From: CAVQNQ01 sp963714205
GTDB lineage: Bacteria > Acidobacteriota > Terriglobia > Bryobacterales > Bryobacteraceae
Direction: 5' to 3'
NCBI GenBank assembly: GCA_963714205.1
Contig: CAVQNQ010000008.1
Span: 277,881-341,880, forward strand
Length of the DNA stretch: 64,000 nt
Shown piece after piece: positions 9,541-18,245 of the stretch. The translations under genes were made by a program, and so were the position numbers. Position 1 is the first letter of the stretch. Every line of letters starts with the position of its first letter. The notes beneath the pieces were generated by a model. It ran no database searches. It was not told the DNA's origin and was given only the letters and a program-made list of their open reading frames with translations.

Positions 9541-11265
9541 TCATTTGGGAAGCCGCAGAGCGCCGAGCTCGGGCGATAGGGAGATCAGGCGCGGCGGCTT
9601 GGCGTCCGGTTCCAGCAGCCATGCGCGGCGATTTGAAAAGTAGCGCAGCAGGCGGGCGTTGTCTGCCGCGTCCCCTTCGCGCGCCCAGACCACTTTGGAC
9701 GCGTCTATGTCGGCGGCGTTATGCACCCACTCTTCATCCACGTGGTGAGTTTCGGCGTAGCGCACCAGAATGAGCTGTGGCCCTGGCTGGCTTGCCAGGT
9801 AGCGTGCGATGGCGGCGCGGTCCACGTTGCCCGGGGTAACCGTGAACCACGGCGCTAGCCCGTGCTCCGGCATTGGAACATGGCAGATTGCGGCGCCAAG
9901 CCGGACCACCAGAATGCCGGCGAAGACGAGCGGTATTGTATGCGATATCGCGGCGCCGACCGGGCGCCCTCGCCACTCGACCAGCCGCCAGAAACGCATC
10001 GTCTGCACGAGCAGCAAGATCATGACCGCGGCCAAGGGAGCGTGATAATGCAAGGTCATCGGCCAGATTTCTAGCGTCAGCCCGATATATACGACTCCGA
10101 TAGCGATCAAGGCGACGCGGACCTTGCGATCCCGCCGCAAGAAGGGAAGTGCGAGTAGCACAGGCCCCGCAGCCGGCCAGAAGTAAAAGACCACCAGCGA
10201 TTCGGCCTTGCGCCAGCTCTCGAGCAACCATCCGCGAATGGAATGCGCCTGGAAGTAAGCCGCGGTTTGCCGCCCTACGTGGTATTTTTCCATCACTGCG
10301 TAACGGTAGAAAGGGGCTGCCCGCAAAGGCTGCCAAAGAAAGGGTCCGGTAACTTCGTAGGTCGCCGAGTGCAGGTCGTAAGGCATCCGCGTGGGATTGC
10401 CGGTGACGCGCCAGAAGTAGTAACCCATGGCGGCGCCCCCAAGCAACACCACCATCCCTAGTGGAAAGGCTACCCGCCGGACCAGCAGGCCGAAATCGAG
10501 CGCGCCCTTTCGCACGTAGTGAACCAGAAGCGCGCCTATGACCGTAAAGCTAAACAGCGCCCCTTCAAAAGGGCGGCTGTTAGCGAGGACGATTATTCCG
10601 CAGCCCAGGGCAGCCGCCGGCCCCCAGGCCGGCTTGCGCATCAGGCGCGGCAAGGCGCCCGCCGCCAGCGCGCCTCCCAAAGCGGCCACTGCACCGCCCC
10701 AGTAGCTTTCCACCCAGTAACTGTAAACGCCCCACCGGAGCACGGCGAGGATTCCTCCCAAGAGCGCCCATCGCGGCCCCACCCACCCTTGCAGCATCCA
10801 GCAGACGGCCCCGCACATGAGCGCCACGCTCAGGTAGACTCCGATCCATGGGTGGCCCGCCAGATACCCTATCGCCAGGAAGAAACCCTGGGCGGGAGGG
10901 TACATGGAGGCATAAGTAGGCTGCTGAATAACATAGAAAGTCTCCAGGCTTCTCCACAATGCGTGCGGCGGATTGGCAAGACGCCCGGAGGCGAAGGTTT
11001 CACCACCCAGCAGATAGCTATATTCATCGTGGACACCCGGCACGGGTGTTGGTAACACGGGAATCAGCGCTCCCCGAAGGACAAGCGCCAGCGCAACGAC
11101 GCAGAAAATCGAGAGCCAGCGTCGGTTTGCCAGACGTGCATATGCCGCTTCCACCCCACTCGGCCACCGGAAGCCGGCACGCGGGAACGCCAATGCCAGA
11201 GCCGTGACGAAGCCGTAAAAGGCGATTTCAGTTAGAGCCAGACTGAGGTTGGAAGAGAACACCAT
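9541..11265 (-). CDS. polytopic GT-C-like membrane glycosyltransferase
   Basis: 574 residues starting at ATG 11265, with about eleven membrane helices in the first 430 residues and a soluble C-terminal domain of about 120. The first outer loop carries PGVHDEYSYLLGGETF, an acidic pair placed as in GT-C enzymes, followed by SMYPPAQGFFLAIGYL. It differs in sequence from the other GT-C-like protein at 6459-8057 but occupies the mirror position around the HAD-UbiA gene. Probably uses a polyprenyl-phosphate-linked sugar; substrate not identifiable. No clear Shine-Dalgarno precedes the ATG. Confidence 0.65.
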   Translation of the reverse strand: MVFSSNLSLALTEIAFYGFVTALALAFPRAGFRWPSGVEAAYARLANRRWLSIFCVVALALVLRGALIPVLPTPVPGVHDEYSYLLGGETFASGRLANPPHALWRSLETFYVIQQPTYASMYPPAQGFFLAIGYLAGHPWIGVYLSVALMCGAVCWMLQGWVGPRWALLGGILAVLRWGVYSYWVESYWGGAVAALGGALAAGALPRLMRKPAWGPAAALGCGIIVLANSRPFEGALFSFTVIGALLVHYVRKGALDFGLLVRRVAFPLGMVVLLGGAAMGYYFWRVTGNPTRMPYDLHSATYEVTGPFLWQPLRAAPFYRYAVMEKYHVGRQTAAYFQAHSIRGWLLESWRKAESLVVFYFWPAAGPVLLALPFLRRDRKVRVALIAIGVVYIGLTLEIWPMTLHYHAPLAAVMILLLVQTMRFWRLVEWRGRPVGAAISHTIPLVFAGILVVRLGAAICHVPMPEHGLAPWFTVTPGNVDRAAIARYLASQPGPQLILVRYAETHHVDEEWVHNAADIDASKVVWAREGDAADNARLLRYFSNRRAWLLEPDAKPPRLISLSPELGALRLPK

Positions 11266-11311
11266 TTTTTAAGCCGGGGTGCGAATCAGAGGCCGCTTAC
11301 GCCGGAGCGGT

Positions 11312-12481
11312 TCACGCCAGACCGAGCGCTGCCATCACCCGGGACACTCCATGGAAGACGTCGTAATGGCGATCGAAGGCGGCGCGCGCGCGTTGTCCGT
11401 GAGTCCAAGCTGCTTCGCGGCGGGCAGACAAGCTTTCAAGCAGAGCGATCAGGCTCGACAGATCGCCTGGGTCGATCTGCCAGCCGCACTGGAACCGCCG
11501 GATCAGCACGGCCGGGGTGGCGTCCTGGGGCCCAATGAACAACAGCGGCCTTCCGGCCGCCATCAACCCATATACCTTGCTCGGCACCACGGTACCGATG
11601 CACGCCGGGCGCTCAGTGACGAGCCCGATATCGGCCTGCGCCAGGTGCTCATCCATGTCGCAACGGCCGGCGTAAGGCAGAAACCGCGCATTGCCGATTC
11701 CTTCGGCGGCGCAAACCCGCTCCAGCCGCTCCCGTCCCACCCCGCCGCCCGCAAACGTGAACAGGAAGCGTGGATCGTTCCGGAAGTGGCGCATGGCTCC
11801 TTCGATAGTGTCGGTGTCGTGCGCCAGACCGAGATTGCCGGAATAGAAAACGTTCAACGGGCCGGAGCGGCGGTTGTTCGGCCGTGCGGAAATTGCGTTG
11901 CCATCGGCCCAATTCTCAGCCACGTGTACCAGGTGCTCCGGAGTGCCGCGCGCGAGCAGACGCGCTCGCATACAAGGGCCCAGCACGATAACCCCATCCG
12001 AGCAGCGCCGGCTCCAATCTTGTATCCAGCCCAGCAACCGGGCGGCCAAACCGCGCTCCGTTAAAGCGCCCAGAGTCACTAGCGCATCCGGGAATACGTC
12101 CATCTCCCATATGTAATGACGTGTTCCGCGGATGCCCTTCATAATCGTGCCCGCCACAGCCAGCAGGGGCGGGGTGGTCATGGTTACCACCAGGTCCGGC
12201 CGGGGAACGCGAAATTCGCACCACAGTGCGCCGGCGAAGAACGTTAGATAGGAAATGAATCTCGCCAGCGCCCCCCTTCTGTAAGGCAGTCCGGGGACGC
12301 GGAGGATCCGGACCGGCGGTGGGTCCCCAGCGTCACGGCCCGCCTCTGCGTAGGATCCGCCGCTACAGATCACCGTTACGTCATGTCCTTCGGCGCTCAG
12401 GTGGACAGCCAGGTCGCAGAGGTATTGGCCCGTGGCCGCCACCTCCGGCCAGAAGAATTGGTTGGCGATTAGGATGCGCAT
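11312..12481 (-). CDS. GT4 glycosyltransferase, WbuB/WcaI-like
   Basis: 389 residues. The N-terminus MRILIANQFFWPEVAATGQY and the following GHDVTVICSGGSY are typical of the WbuB/WcaI branch of GT4 enzymes, which have a GT-B fold and transfer sugars to lipid-linked glycans on the cytoplasmic face. Further marks are VVTMTTPPLLAVAG, FYSGNLGLAHDTDTI at the start of the C-terminal Rossmann half, and VPSKVYGLMAAGRPLLFIG as the nucleotide-sugar site. It follows the next upstream transferase by 21 bp. Donor sugar (often an N-acetylated amino sugar in this branch) is not proven. Confidence 0.85.
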   Translation of the reverse strand: MRILIANQFFWPEVAATGQYLCDLAVHLSAEGHDVTVICSGGSYAEAGRDAGDPPPVRILRVPGLPYRRGALARFISYLTFFAGALWCEFRVPRPDLVVTMTTPPLLAVAGTIMKGIRGTRHYIWEMDVFPDALVTLGALTERGLAARLLGWIQDWSRRCSDGVIVLGPCMRARLLARGTPEHLVHVAENWADGNAISARPNNRRSGPLNVFYSGNLGLAHDTDTIEGAMRHFRNDPRFLFTFAGGGVGRERLERVCAAEGIGNARFLPYAGRCDMDEHLAQADIGLVTERPACIGTVVPSKVYGLMAAGRPLLFIGPQDATPAVLIRRFQCGWQIDPGDLSSLIALLESLSARREAAWTHGQRARAAFDRHYDVFHGVSRVMAALGLA

Positions 12482-12502
12482 GAGAGCGAGTTGGACGCCA
12501 AG

Positions 12503-13660
12503 TCAGGCTTGCGCCACACGGGCGACTTCGGCGGCCCAATGGGCGGGGGAATAGCCGGCGACGATCTCCCGCGATCTTCTTCCCATTTCGCGAATAATGG
12601 TCTCGCTCGACTGGCTGACGGAAAGCATCCGCTGGGCCAGTTCAGCCTCGCTGGCGGGGTCGAACAGGTGCCCATTGCCTCCGGGTTCGACCAGATCCTC
12701 GGCGCAGCCGCAGCGGTTCGATACGATCACGGGCAAGCCCGACGCCATGGCTTCGTTCACCACGAGACCCCACGGCTCACGGGTGCTGGGCAGCACGAAA
12801 CACCCCGCGAAGGCATAGTAGAGGATCGTCTCCCGGGTGGTTTTCAGGCCGGCAAACCTTACCTCGCCGCGGATACCGGAATCGCGACTCTGTCTTTCCA
12901 ACGCCTGCCGCTCGGGTCCGTCACCCACCAGCACGAGCGACCACGTTCCGCCCATTGCACGGTAGCGCGCAAACGCCCGCAGGAAGGCGCTCACGTTTTT
13001 CTCGGCGGCCAGTCGCCCCACGTAGAGAAAATAGCGTTCTGGCAAATCGGCCGCCTGCCTCGATTCGGGAATTGCCCGCGCGCGATCGGTCTCCTCCTGG
13101 TAGAAGCGGTTGTCGATGACATCGTAATAGCGGGCGATCCGGCCGGGCGAAAGCCCCAACTCGATCAGATATCGCGCGTGCGGCTTGCCGCCGGCAATCG
13201 CAAAGTCGAACAAGAGCCGGATCAGCTGGCGCTTTGGAAGCTCTTTCCACCACATCCGCCGATGGTCTCCCGCGGTGGTTTCGCTCATCAGAATCGAACG
13301 CTTGCCGTGCACCTTCGCCCACACCGCAGCGGCCAGAGCCGGGGCCGTAGCCCAGCCCGGCACCAGCACCGAAGACGGCTGCAGCCGTTCCAATCCCCGC
13401 CACACTGCCTTCGCCAGTTCGAGCTGTCCGATGTTGTGCCAGTCCGCTTCCGGAAACAGGATCGAGATCGGCAGCCCCTCTCTCTCCGGTTCTCGAAAGC
13501 GCAAACCCTGGTGGACACCGCAGCCGCCCACCAATTCGATTCCAGCTACGCGGCCTTTAAGCGGCGGGTGTTCGCAAAGCGCGCGAAAACGGGATATGTG
13601 GTACGAATACCAATCGATCCAGATGACAGCGGTCAAGTTTATACTCGCTCGGGAACTCAT
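12503..13660 (-). CDS. GT4 family glycosyltransferase
   Basis: 385 residues. The C-terminal half has the GT4 signature: YFLYVGRLAAEKNVSAFL, LVLVGDGPERQALE, and the donor-binding loop STREPWGLVVNEAMASGLPV with the E-x7-E pair. The ATG at 13660 overlaps the upstream gene's TGA as ATGA, implying translational coupling. It acts in the cytoplasm on the lipid-linked repeat unit; sugar specificity cannot be read from sequence alone. Confidence 0.85.
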   Translation of the reverse strand: MSSRASINLTAVIWIDWYSYHISRFRALCEHPPLKGRVAGIELVGGCGVHQGLRFREPEREGLPISILFPEADWHNIGQLELAKAVWRGLERLQPSSVLVPGWATAPALAAAVWAKVHGKRSILMSETTAGDHRRMWWKELPKRQLIRLLFDFAIAGGKPHARYLIELGLSPGRIARYYDVIDNRFYQEETDRARAIPESRQAADLPERYFLYVGRLAAEKNVSAFLRAFARYRAMGGTWSLVLVGDGPERQALERQSRDSGIRGEVRFAGLKTTRETILYYAFAGCFVLPSTREPWGLVVNEAMASGLPVIVSNRCGCAEDLVEPGGNGHLFDPASEAELAQRMLSVSQSSETIIREMGRRSREIVAGYSPAHWAAEVARVAQA

Positions 13661-14928
13661 TTCGGCGCATCTATCGGCCGCCTGAGGACGAAGTCGTAAA
13701 GCTCCGCCATCGCTTCAGCCTGCACATGGGCGTCGAAGCGGTTGCTCACCCATTCGCGCGCCCGCTCGATCATGGGACGGCAAGATTCCGGGTTCATTCC
13801 GAAATCGTTAATCCGGCCGGCGAGCTCGTCGATCACGGCGGCCGGTTCCGGTGAAATGTAGTCTCCCGGATTGGCGCGTTCCACGAAAACGGAATTCTCC
13901 GGAGTGATCAGAGGATACATCTCATCGCGATACGAGCCTTCCGCCGCCAGTCCGAAAACCGGTATCGAGGCGGCCATGGCTTCGGCGATCACCAGGCCGA
14001 AAGGTTCCAGCCTGCTGACGAACAGATAGGCATCCATGGCGGCATAGCCGAGCCGCATATCCTCGAGTTGTCCCGCGAAGTGCGTACGATCCGAAACACC
14101 CTCCTCTCGGGCGGTTTCCAGCAGACTACCTCGCATGGGACCATCGCCGCAGAAGAGCAGGTGCCATTCGGGATGCAGCCGTGTAAGGATGCGGATCGCA
14201 TCGCGGCAACCCTTGTACCAGGCGAGGCGGCACACGACTCCTATAACCAGTGCATTGTGAGGCAGACCCAGCGTTGAGCGGGCTGCACGCCTGCCGGTGT
14301 CAGTGCCGGGGGTGTCGCATTGGATGCCGTTGTACACCGTCCAGGTCCGATCCGGCAGCCCCCAACCGAGTTGCAAGACGGTCTCCCGCATTCCGCGCGT
14401 GATGCAAACCGTGCCATCTCCAAGTCTGTGGGTTTGCGCCATCAGCCAGCGATCGAGGACGCCCATTCTTCGTGGGAAATAGGGGCCATGTAAATGAATG
14501 AGTTTCTTGTATGGTTTCCCGGCCAAGGCGGCATGCAGCCAGTAAGCCGGATTATGGAAATGCAGGATGTCCGGGTCGATCCCCTCGATCACGGCGCGGG
14601 CCCTGAACCAAGCGCGGAAATCCCGGGGACCGCGCGACTGCAGAAAGTGACAGGGGACGCGGCTCCGGCTGGCGATGGGCCCGGGGCCCCCATACGTGAA
14701 AACGATATGAGCTTCCACGCGCTCTGGATCGAGCGCGTGGGCCAGCATCTCCACCACGCGCAACGACCCGCCGAGATTCAGGTCGTCGCGATATAGAATC
14801 AAAGCCACGCGAATGCGGCGAGGAGCTTGCGAGCCGGGCTCGCCGTCGGTCTTCCGGACGGAGGAGATTCGCATCGGCTTCGCGGCCGGAGACCGGAGAC
14901 GGCCGGAGACGTGAGTGAAATCAATCAT
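13657..14928 (-). CDS. GT4 family glycosyltransferase
   Basis: The start is set at ATG 14928 (MIDFTHVSGRL...), giving 423 residues; the frame stays open far upstream, but only as shadow inside the flippase gene. The first domain has ALILYRDDLNLGGSLRVVEM and LHFHNPAYWLHAALAGKPYK; the second has VIGVVCRLAWYKGCRDAI, LLFCGDGPMRGSLLE and the donor loop SRLEPFGLVIAEAMAASIPV. ATG 14928 overlaps the flippase TGA as ATGA and the 3' end overlaps the next GT start the same way, so three genes are translationally chained. Confidence 0.83.
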   Translation of the reverse strand: MIDFTHVSGRLRSPAAKPMRISSVRKTDGEPGSQAPRRIRVALILYRDDLNLGGSLRVVEMLAHALDPERVEAHIVFTYGGPGPIASRSRVPCHFLQSRGPRDFRAWFRARAVIEGIDPDILHFHNPAYWLHAALAGKPYKKLIHLHGPYFPRRMGVLDRWLMAQTHRLGDGTVCITRGMRETVLQLGWGLPDRTWTVYNGIQCDTPGTDTGRRAARSTLGLPHNALVIGVVCRLAWYKGCRDAIRILTRLHPEWHLLFCGDGPMRGSLLETAREEGVSDRTHFAGQLEDMRLGYAAMDAYLFVSRLEPFGLVIAEAMAASIPVFGLAAEGSYRDEMYPLITPENSVFVERANPGDYISPEPAAVIDELAGRINDFGMNPESCRPMIERAREWVSNRFDAHVQAEAMAELYDFVLRRPIDAPK

Positions 14929-16514
14929 CGAGAACCAGCTAAATAAGGGCGCAGACCCAGCCACAACCCGCCGCGCGCCCGCACATTCGAAACCAGACCT
15001 ACAATCGTCAACTGCCGCATCGCGGCGCTGGTCTTCCGGCCATGATGGAAGGTGATGGCGGCCAGGCCCGCGGTCACCACCAGTATGGCGGCGCTGAGTT
15101 CGGCTCTGTGGAAGCCGGCCGCTCGCATCCAGCCTAGCCCAGCGATCAGGATCGCCCCCGTCAAGCTTGGCAGAGAAACGCCGAACAACTCCCGGGGAGC
15201 CGAACCGAGACAGAGAAGTGCGACCAGTACGGCGACGGCAGAAAAAAAGTGTGCTGCGAGGAAGCACGCCGCTCCCGCGGCCGCGCCGCCCTTCGGCACC
15301 AGCCACGATCCCAGCCCCACCAGCAGAATGCTCCAGACGGCGTTGATAATGGTCGTAAGCCGGAGAGATACGACTGTAAGCCGGGCCGCCGCCGGAGCCG
15401 CGCTCATGTGGACAAGGCCGGTGGCGACGGCAAGCGTGGCCGCCAATTCGGCGCCGGCGAAATCCCGGCCATACAGGTGAGGTACCACCCAGGGCATCAG
15501 CGCGGCCGCCGGTCCCGCTGCCATCAACGAAATCGCCGTCGCGACGATCGTGCTCAGCAGCGTCACGCGCCCGGGCCCGCCGTATTGTTGGCCGCCATTT
15601 TCCGTCAGCTGCGCGTAGGCCGTTTGGGAGATCAACCAGCCCGGCATGGCGCACATGTTCCGCAACTGCATGGCAACCGAGTACCAGGCCGATTGCGCCA
15701 GCGAAAGATCCGCTCGCGCCACCAGCGAGGCGATCCACCAGCCCGCGGCGTTGATGCCCGTGACGGCCGCCAGTTGAACCAGGCCGAACCGCATGATCAC
15801 GCCAGGACCCGGGCCTCGGCTGCGCGGGGTGGAGGAGGGCGGCGCGAAATGGAGCTTGCGCGCAAGGAAGACGCAGATCAGGATCGCGCTTACGGCTGTC
15901 GCGGCTTGTGCGATGACCATGGAGTTCGCCCCGTGCCTTGCCGCCATCGGCAGCACGATGGCCAGGCTTCCTCCGAACAGTATCGAGAGGGCCAGCAGTC
16001 CGGCATACCGGCGCTGTCCGATCAGGAGGCCGCGCAGGCATTCCAGCAGGATGACCGCCCCCGCCGATAGGGCCGCCAGCCGTAGCAGTCCCGCCAGTCT
16101 CGAATTGTGCAGCAGGTGAGTCGCCAGAGGCTGAGCCGCGAACCACAACATGGCGGCTGCCAGCGCCGAAGACGAGCAACACACTAGCGCCAGTGCCCGA
16201 ATGAACCCCCTGTAGCCGGTGCCTCCATAGGGATATTCGCCGGAAAACCGGTTGGCCGTTGTTCCGATGCCAGCGCCCGCGTAATTGGCCACGTTGTTGG
16301 CCGTCGTCATCGCCACCGCATAAGCGCCAAAAACAGATGGTCCACCCAGGCGCGCAGCTGCCAAGTTGGCCAAAAAGCCCAACCCGCGCTCCGTCGCGGT
16401 CGCAAGCCCCAGAGCCGAGCTGCCGCTGAACAGCAGCCGTCCCAGGCTCGGGGGTGAGGGCGGACGGTTCTCTATGGTGGCGGATGTCGTGAGTGTATCG
16501 GCGGCCGGTTGCAT
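14925..16514 (-). CDS. Wzx-like polysaccharide flippase (MOP superfamily)
   Basis: 529 residues from ATG 16514; an in-frame TTG at 16532 is an alternative, and neither has a clear ribosome site. The protein is almost wholly hydrophobic with about 12-14 helices and the MOP/Wzx opening LLFSGSSALGLATATERGLG followed by NLAAARLGGPSVFGAYAVAM. Wzx proteins flip undecaprenyl-linked repeat units across the inner membrane, which fits a cluster that also holds Wzy-, Wza- and Wzc-like proteins. Assignment rests on topology and context as much as on motifs. Confidence 0.75.
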   Translation of the reverse strand: MQPAADTLTTSATIENRPPSPPSLGRLLFSGSSALGLATATERGLGFLANLAAARLGGPSVFGAYAVAMTTANNVANYAGAGIGTTANRFSGEYPYGGTGYRGFIRALALVCCSSSALAAAMLWFAAQPLATHLLHNSRLAGLLRLAALSAGAVILLECLRGLLIGQRRYAGLLALSILFGGSLAIVLPMAARHGANSMVIAQAATAVSAILICVFLARKLHFAPPSSTPRSRGPGPGVIMRFGLVQLAAVTGINAAGWWIASLVARADLSLAQSAWYSVAMQLRNMCAMPGWLISQTAYAQLTENGGQQYGGPGRVTLLSTIVATAISLMAAGPAAALMPWVVPHLYGRDFAGAELAATLAVATGLVHMSAAPAAARLTVVSLRLTTIINAVWSILLVGLGSWLVPKGGAAAGAACFLAAHFFSAVAVLVALLCLGSAPRELFGVSLPSLTGAILIAGLGWMRAAGFHRAELSAAILVVTAGLAAITFHHGRKTSAAMRQLTIVGLVSNVRARGGLWLGLRPYLAGSR

Positions 16515-16549
16515 GATGAATGGCGCGGTCAAACGGGAGCGGCGGGATA

Positions 16550-18157
16550 CTACCGGCTGTAGATTGCCTTTACTTTCTGGTTCTGCGGATCGGTGAACCA
16601 GGTTCGGTACATCAGGCTGTCTCCCCTCCGGACGGCAGCTTTGAGGTTGTCACGGTAAAGGTCCAGCGGGCCATCCGCCGTATAGATTGCGGAAAATGCT
16701 TTCGGATAGACTTCACGCGCGGATTCGGGTGTTTCCATGGCTCCGTGGCGCAACTCCGCGAACGGTGCCGAGTACGCGTAGTAACGAAGATTGGAATGCT
16801 CCGGAATCAGCAGGCAATCGGGGAACGCAGCCGCCACCCGCTCGATAATGGAAGCGTCCAGCGGGTTCGGATCTGTCCCGTTTACGTTTGAATCGAGGTA
16901 GATGAGGGAAACCCCCCAGCGCTTCTTGGCGTACGCGATCTTATCGATGAGCAGTTTTGTCGGATCATCTACGATCGTTTGGTTCGCCGCCTTGCCGTCG
17001 GGTTCGAGGCGCAGCAGCTGAGGACGCACGCAAACTCCCACACGCAGCCCAGCGGCGCGAAAACGCTCGAAATATTCGTCGGCCACCGCGCCCATCTCCG
17101 GCGCCAGACTGTCGACCAGGCGGGGATCTCCGATGTAAGTGGTGGCGTGATGGTACTCCTGGCCTTCGATATCCCAGGTAATAGCCCCCTGCGCGTTCAT
17201 ATCGCGCATGATCTGGATGGCGCCGTCGGCGAGGTGCAATAGGTGCTCCCGGAATTCGGCGCGGCCCGCTGGAGTAGTGACATCCAGCTTAGAGTCTCCG
17301 AACCAGCCCCGAGGGTTATTAGTCTTCTCGTCCGGCGGAGTCGTAGCCAGAAAAATGGCGCCGATCGGACGCCGGTCGCTCCAGTGCAACTGCTGGGGAA
17401 ACGTGGCGGCAAACTTCTGGTTGACATCGGCCGTCAGGTTGCCATCGTTGGGGCCGCCGCGGCCGAACCGAAGCGACACCTCGTAGTGATCCGATCCTTT
17501 GGGAGGGATCGGGCGAACGATGGTTGGATAGCTGTCGGGATACGAACTCACGCGGTTGGTGTGTATGCTCAACGGAAAACTGGTATTGGCCGGCTTGTCC
17601 AAGGCCCACGGGAAGCCTATCATGAGCGGCCTCGCCATATCCTCGCTCACCACCGCCAAGCTGCCTGAGCCATAGGAGACCTTGACTGCTGCCGCCTGGC
17701 CCAAGTTGTGCTCCAGCAAAGGTACGGACCCGTCGTATTCCTTGACCTTAGCGGGAAATTTCAAGACCAAGGGCGTGAAGTGTATTCCCTGAATAGTATC
17801 CTGCGACGTGTTGTCGGCAGTAATCGCAAGAGTCAACCGGCCCTTCTCAGCAGCATAGCTGGTCTTCACGACTCCCCACGGGTAAGTGACCGTAAGCTCG
17901 CGATGTTCCGGATCGCAAACGGCCGTCCCGATGGTCGATCCCTGGTAAGTTGTCCCTCCAGCCTTCTTCAGCAGGACTTCCTCCACCCGGAAGTCTCCGG
18001 TCAGAAGGAAATCCACCTTGTCGGCCTTGAGGGATGTCAGGCCGTGGTCGTTCATTGCAATGGTGACCTCGGGCAGCGCTCCGGCGCGCAGCCAAACGAC
18101 CAAGCCTGCCGAGATCAACCCCGCGGCGCCAATTCCCAATAGCTTAGTAAGTTTCAT
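16550..18157 (-). CDS. membrane-anchored TIM-barrel glycosidase-like protein of the polysaccharide cluster
   Basis: 535 residues from ATG 18157, chosen over an in-frame TTG at 18169 because GGGAGAA sits 5 nt before the ATG. An N-terminal helix (LLGIGAAGLISAGLVVWL) is a signal anchor. Residues about 60-270 are beta-rich. Residues about 280-535 look like a TIM barrel of the putative glycoside-hydrolase class: AITWDIEGQEYHH, GLRVGVCVRPQLL, WGVSLIYLDSNVNG and LLIPEHSNLRYYAYSAP at strand ends. Asp/Glu in WDIEGQE and YLDSN are candidate catalytic residues. Lying between the flippase and the initiating transferase, it may trim or release the exopolysaccharide. Substrate unknown. Confidence 0.6.
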   Translation of the reverse strand: MKLTKLLGIGAAGLISAGLVVWLRAGALPEVTIAMNDHGLTSLKADKVDFLLTGDFRVEEVLLKKAGGTTYQGSTIGTAVCDPEHRELTVTYPWGVVKTSYAAEKGRLTLAITADNTSQDTIQGIHFTPLVLKFPAKVKEYDGSVPLLEHNLGQAAAVKVSYGSGSLAVVSEDMARPLMIGFPWALDKPANTSFPLSIHTNRVSSYPDSYPTIVRPIPPKGSDHYEVSLRFGRGGPNDGNLTADVNQKFAATFPQQLHWSDRRPIGAIFLATTPPDEKTNNPRGWFGDSKLDVTTPAGRAEFREHLLHLADGAIQIMRDMNAQGAITWDIEGQEYHHATTYIGDPRLVDSLAPEMGAVADEYFERFRAAGLRVGVCVRPQLLRLEPDGKAANQTIVDDPTKLLIDKIAYAKKRWGVSLIYLDSNVNGTDPNPLDASIIERVAAAFPDCLLIPEHSNLRYYAYSAPFAELRHGAMETPESAREVYPKAFSAIYTADGPLDLYRDNLKAAVRRGDSLMYRTWFTDPQNQKVKAIYSR

Positions 18158-18245
18158 AACTTCTCCCAATTCCCTAAGTGCCGCGGACGGACCCGCGCAT
18201 ATCCGGCCGCGTCAGATGCTCCGGACCCGGCCTTTTCCACTCCGG

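Noticed and set aside
14929..16182. Long upstream extension of the GT4 gene at 13657
   Set aside because: Lies inside the flippase gene and is Arg/Gly-rich nonsense; ATG 14928 with ATGA overlap is the start.
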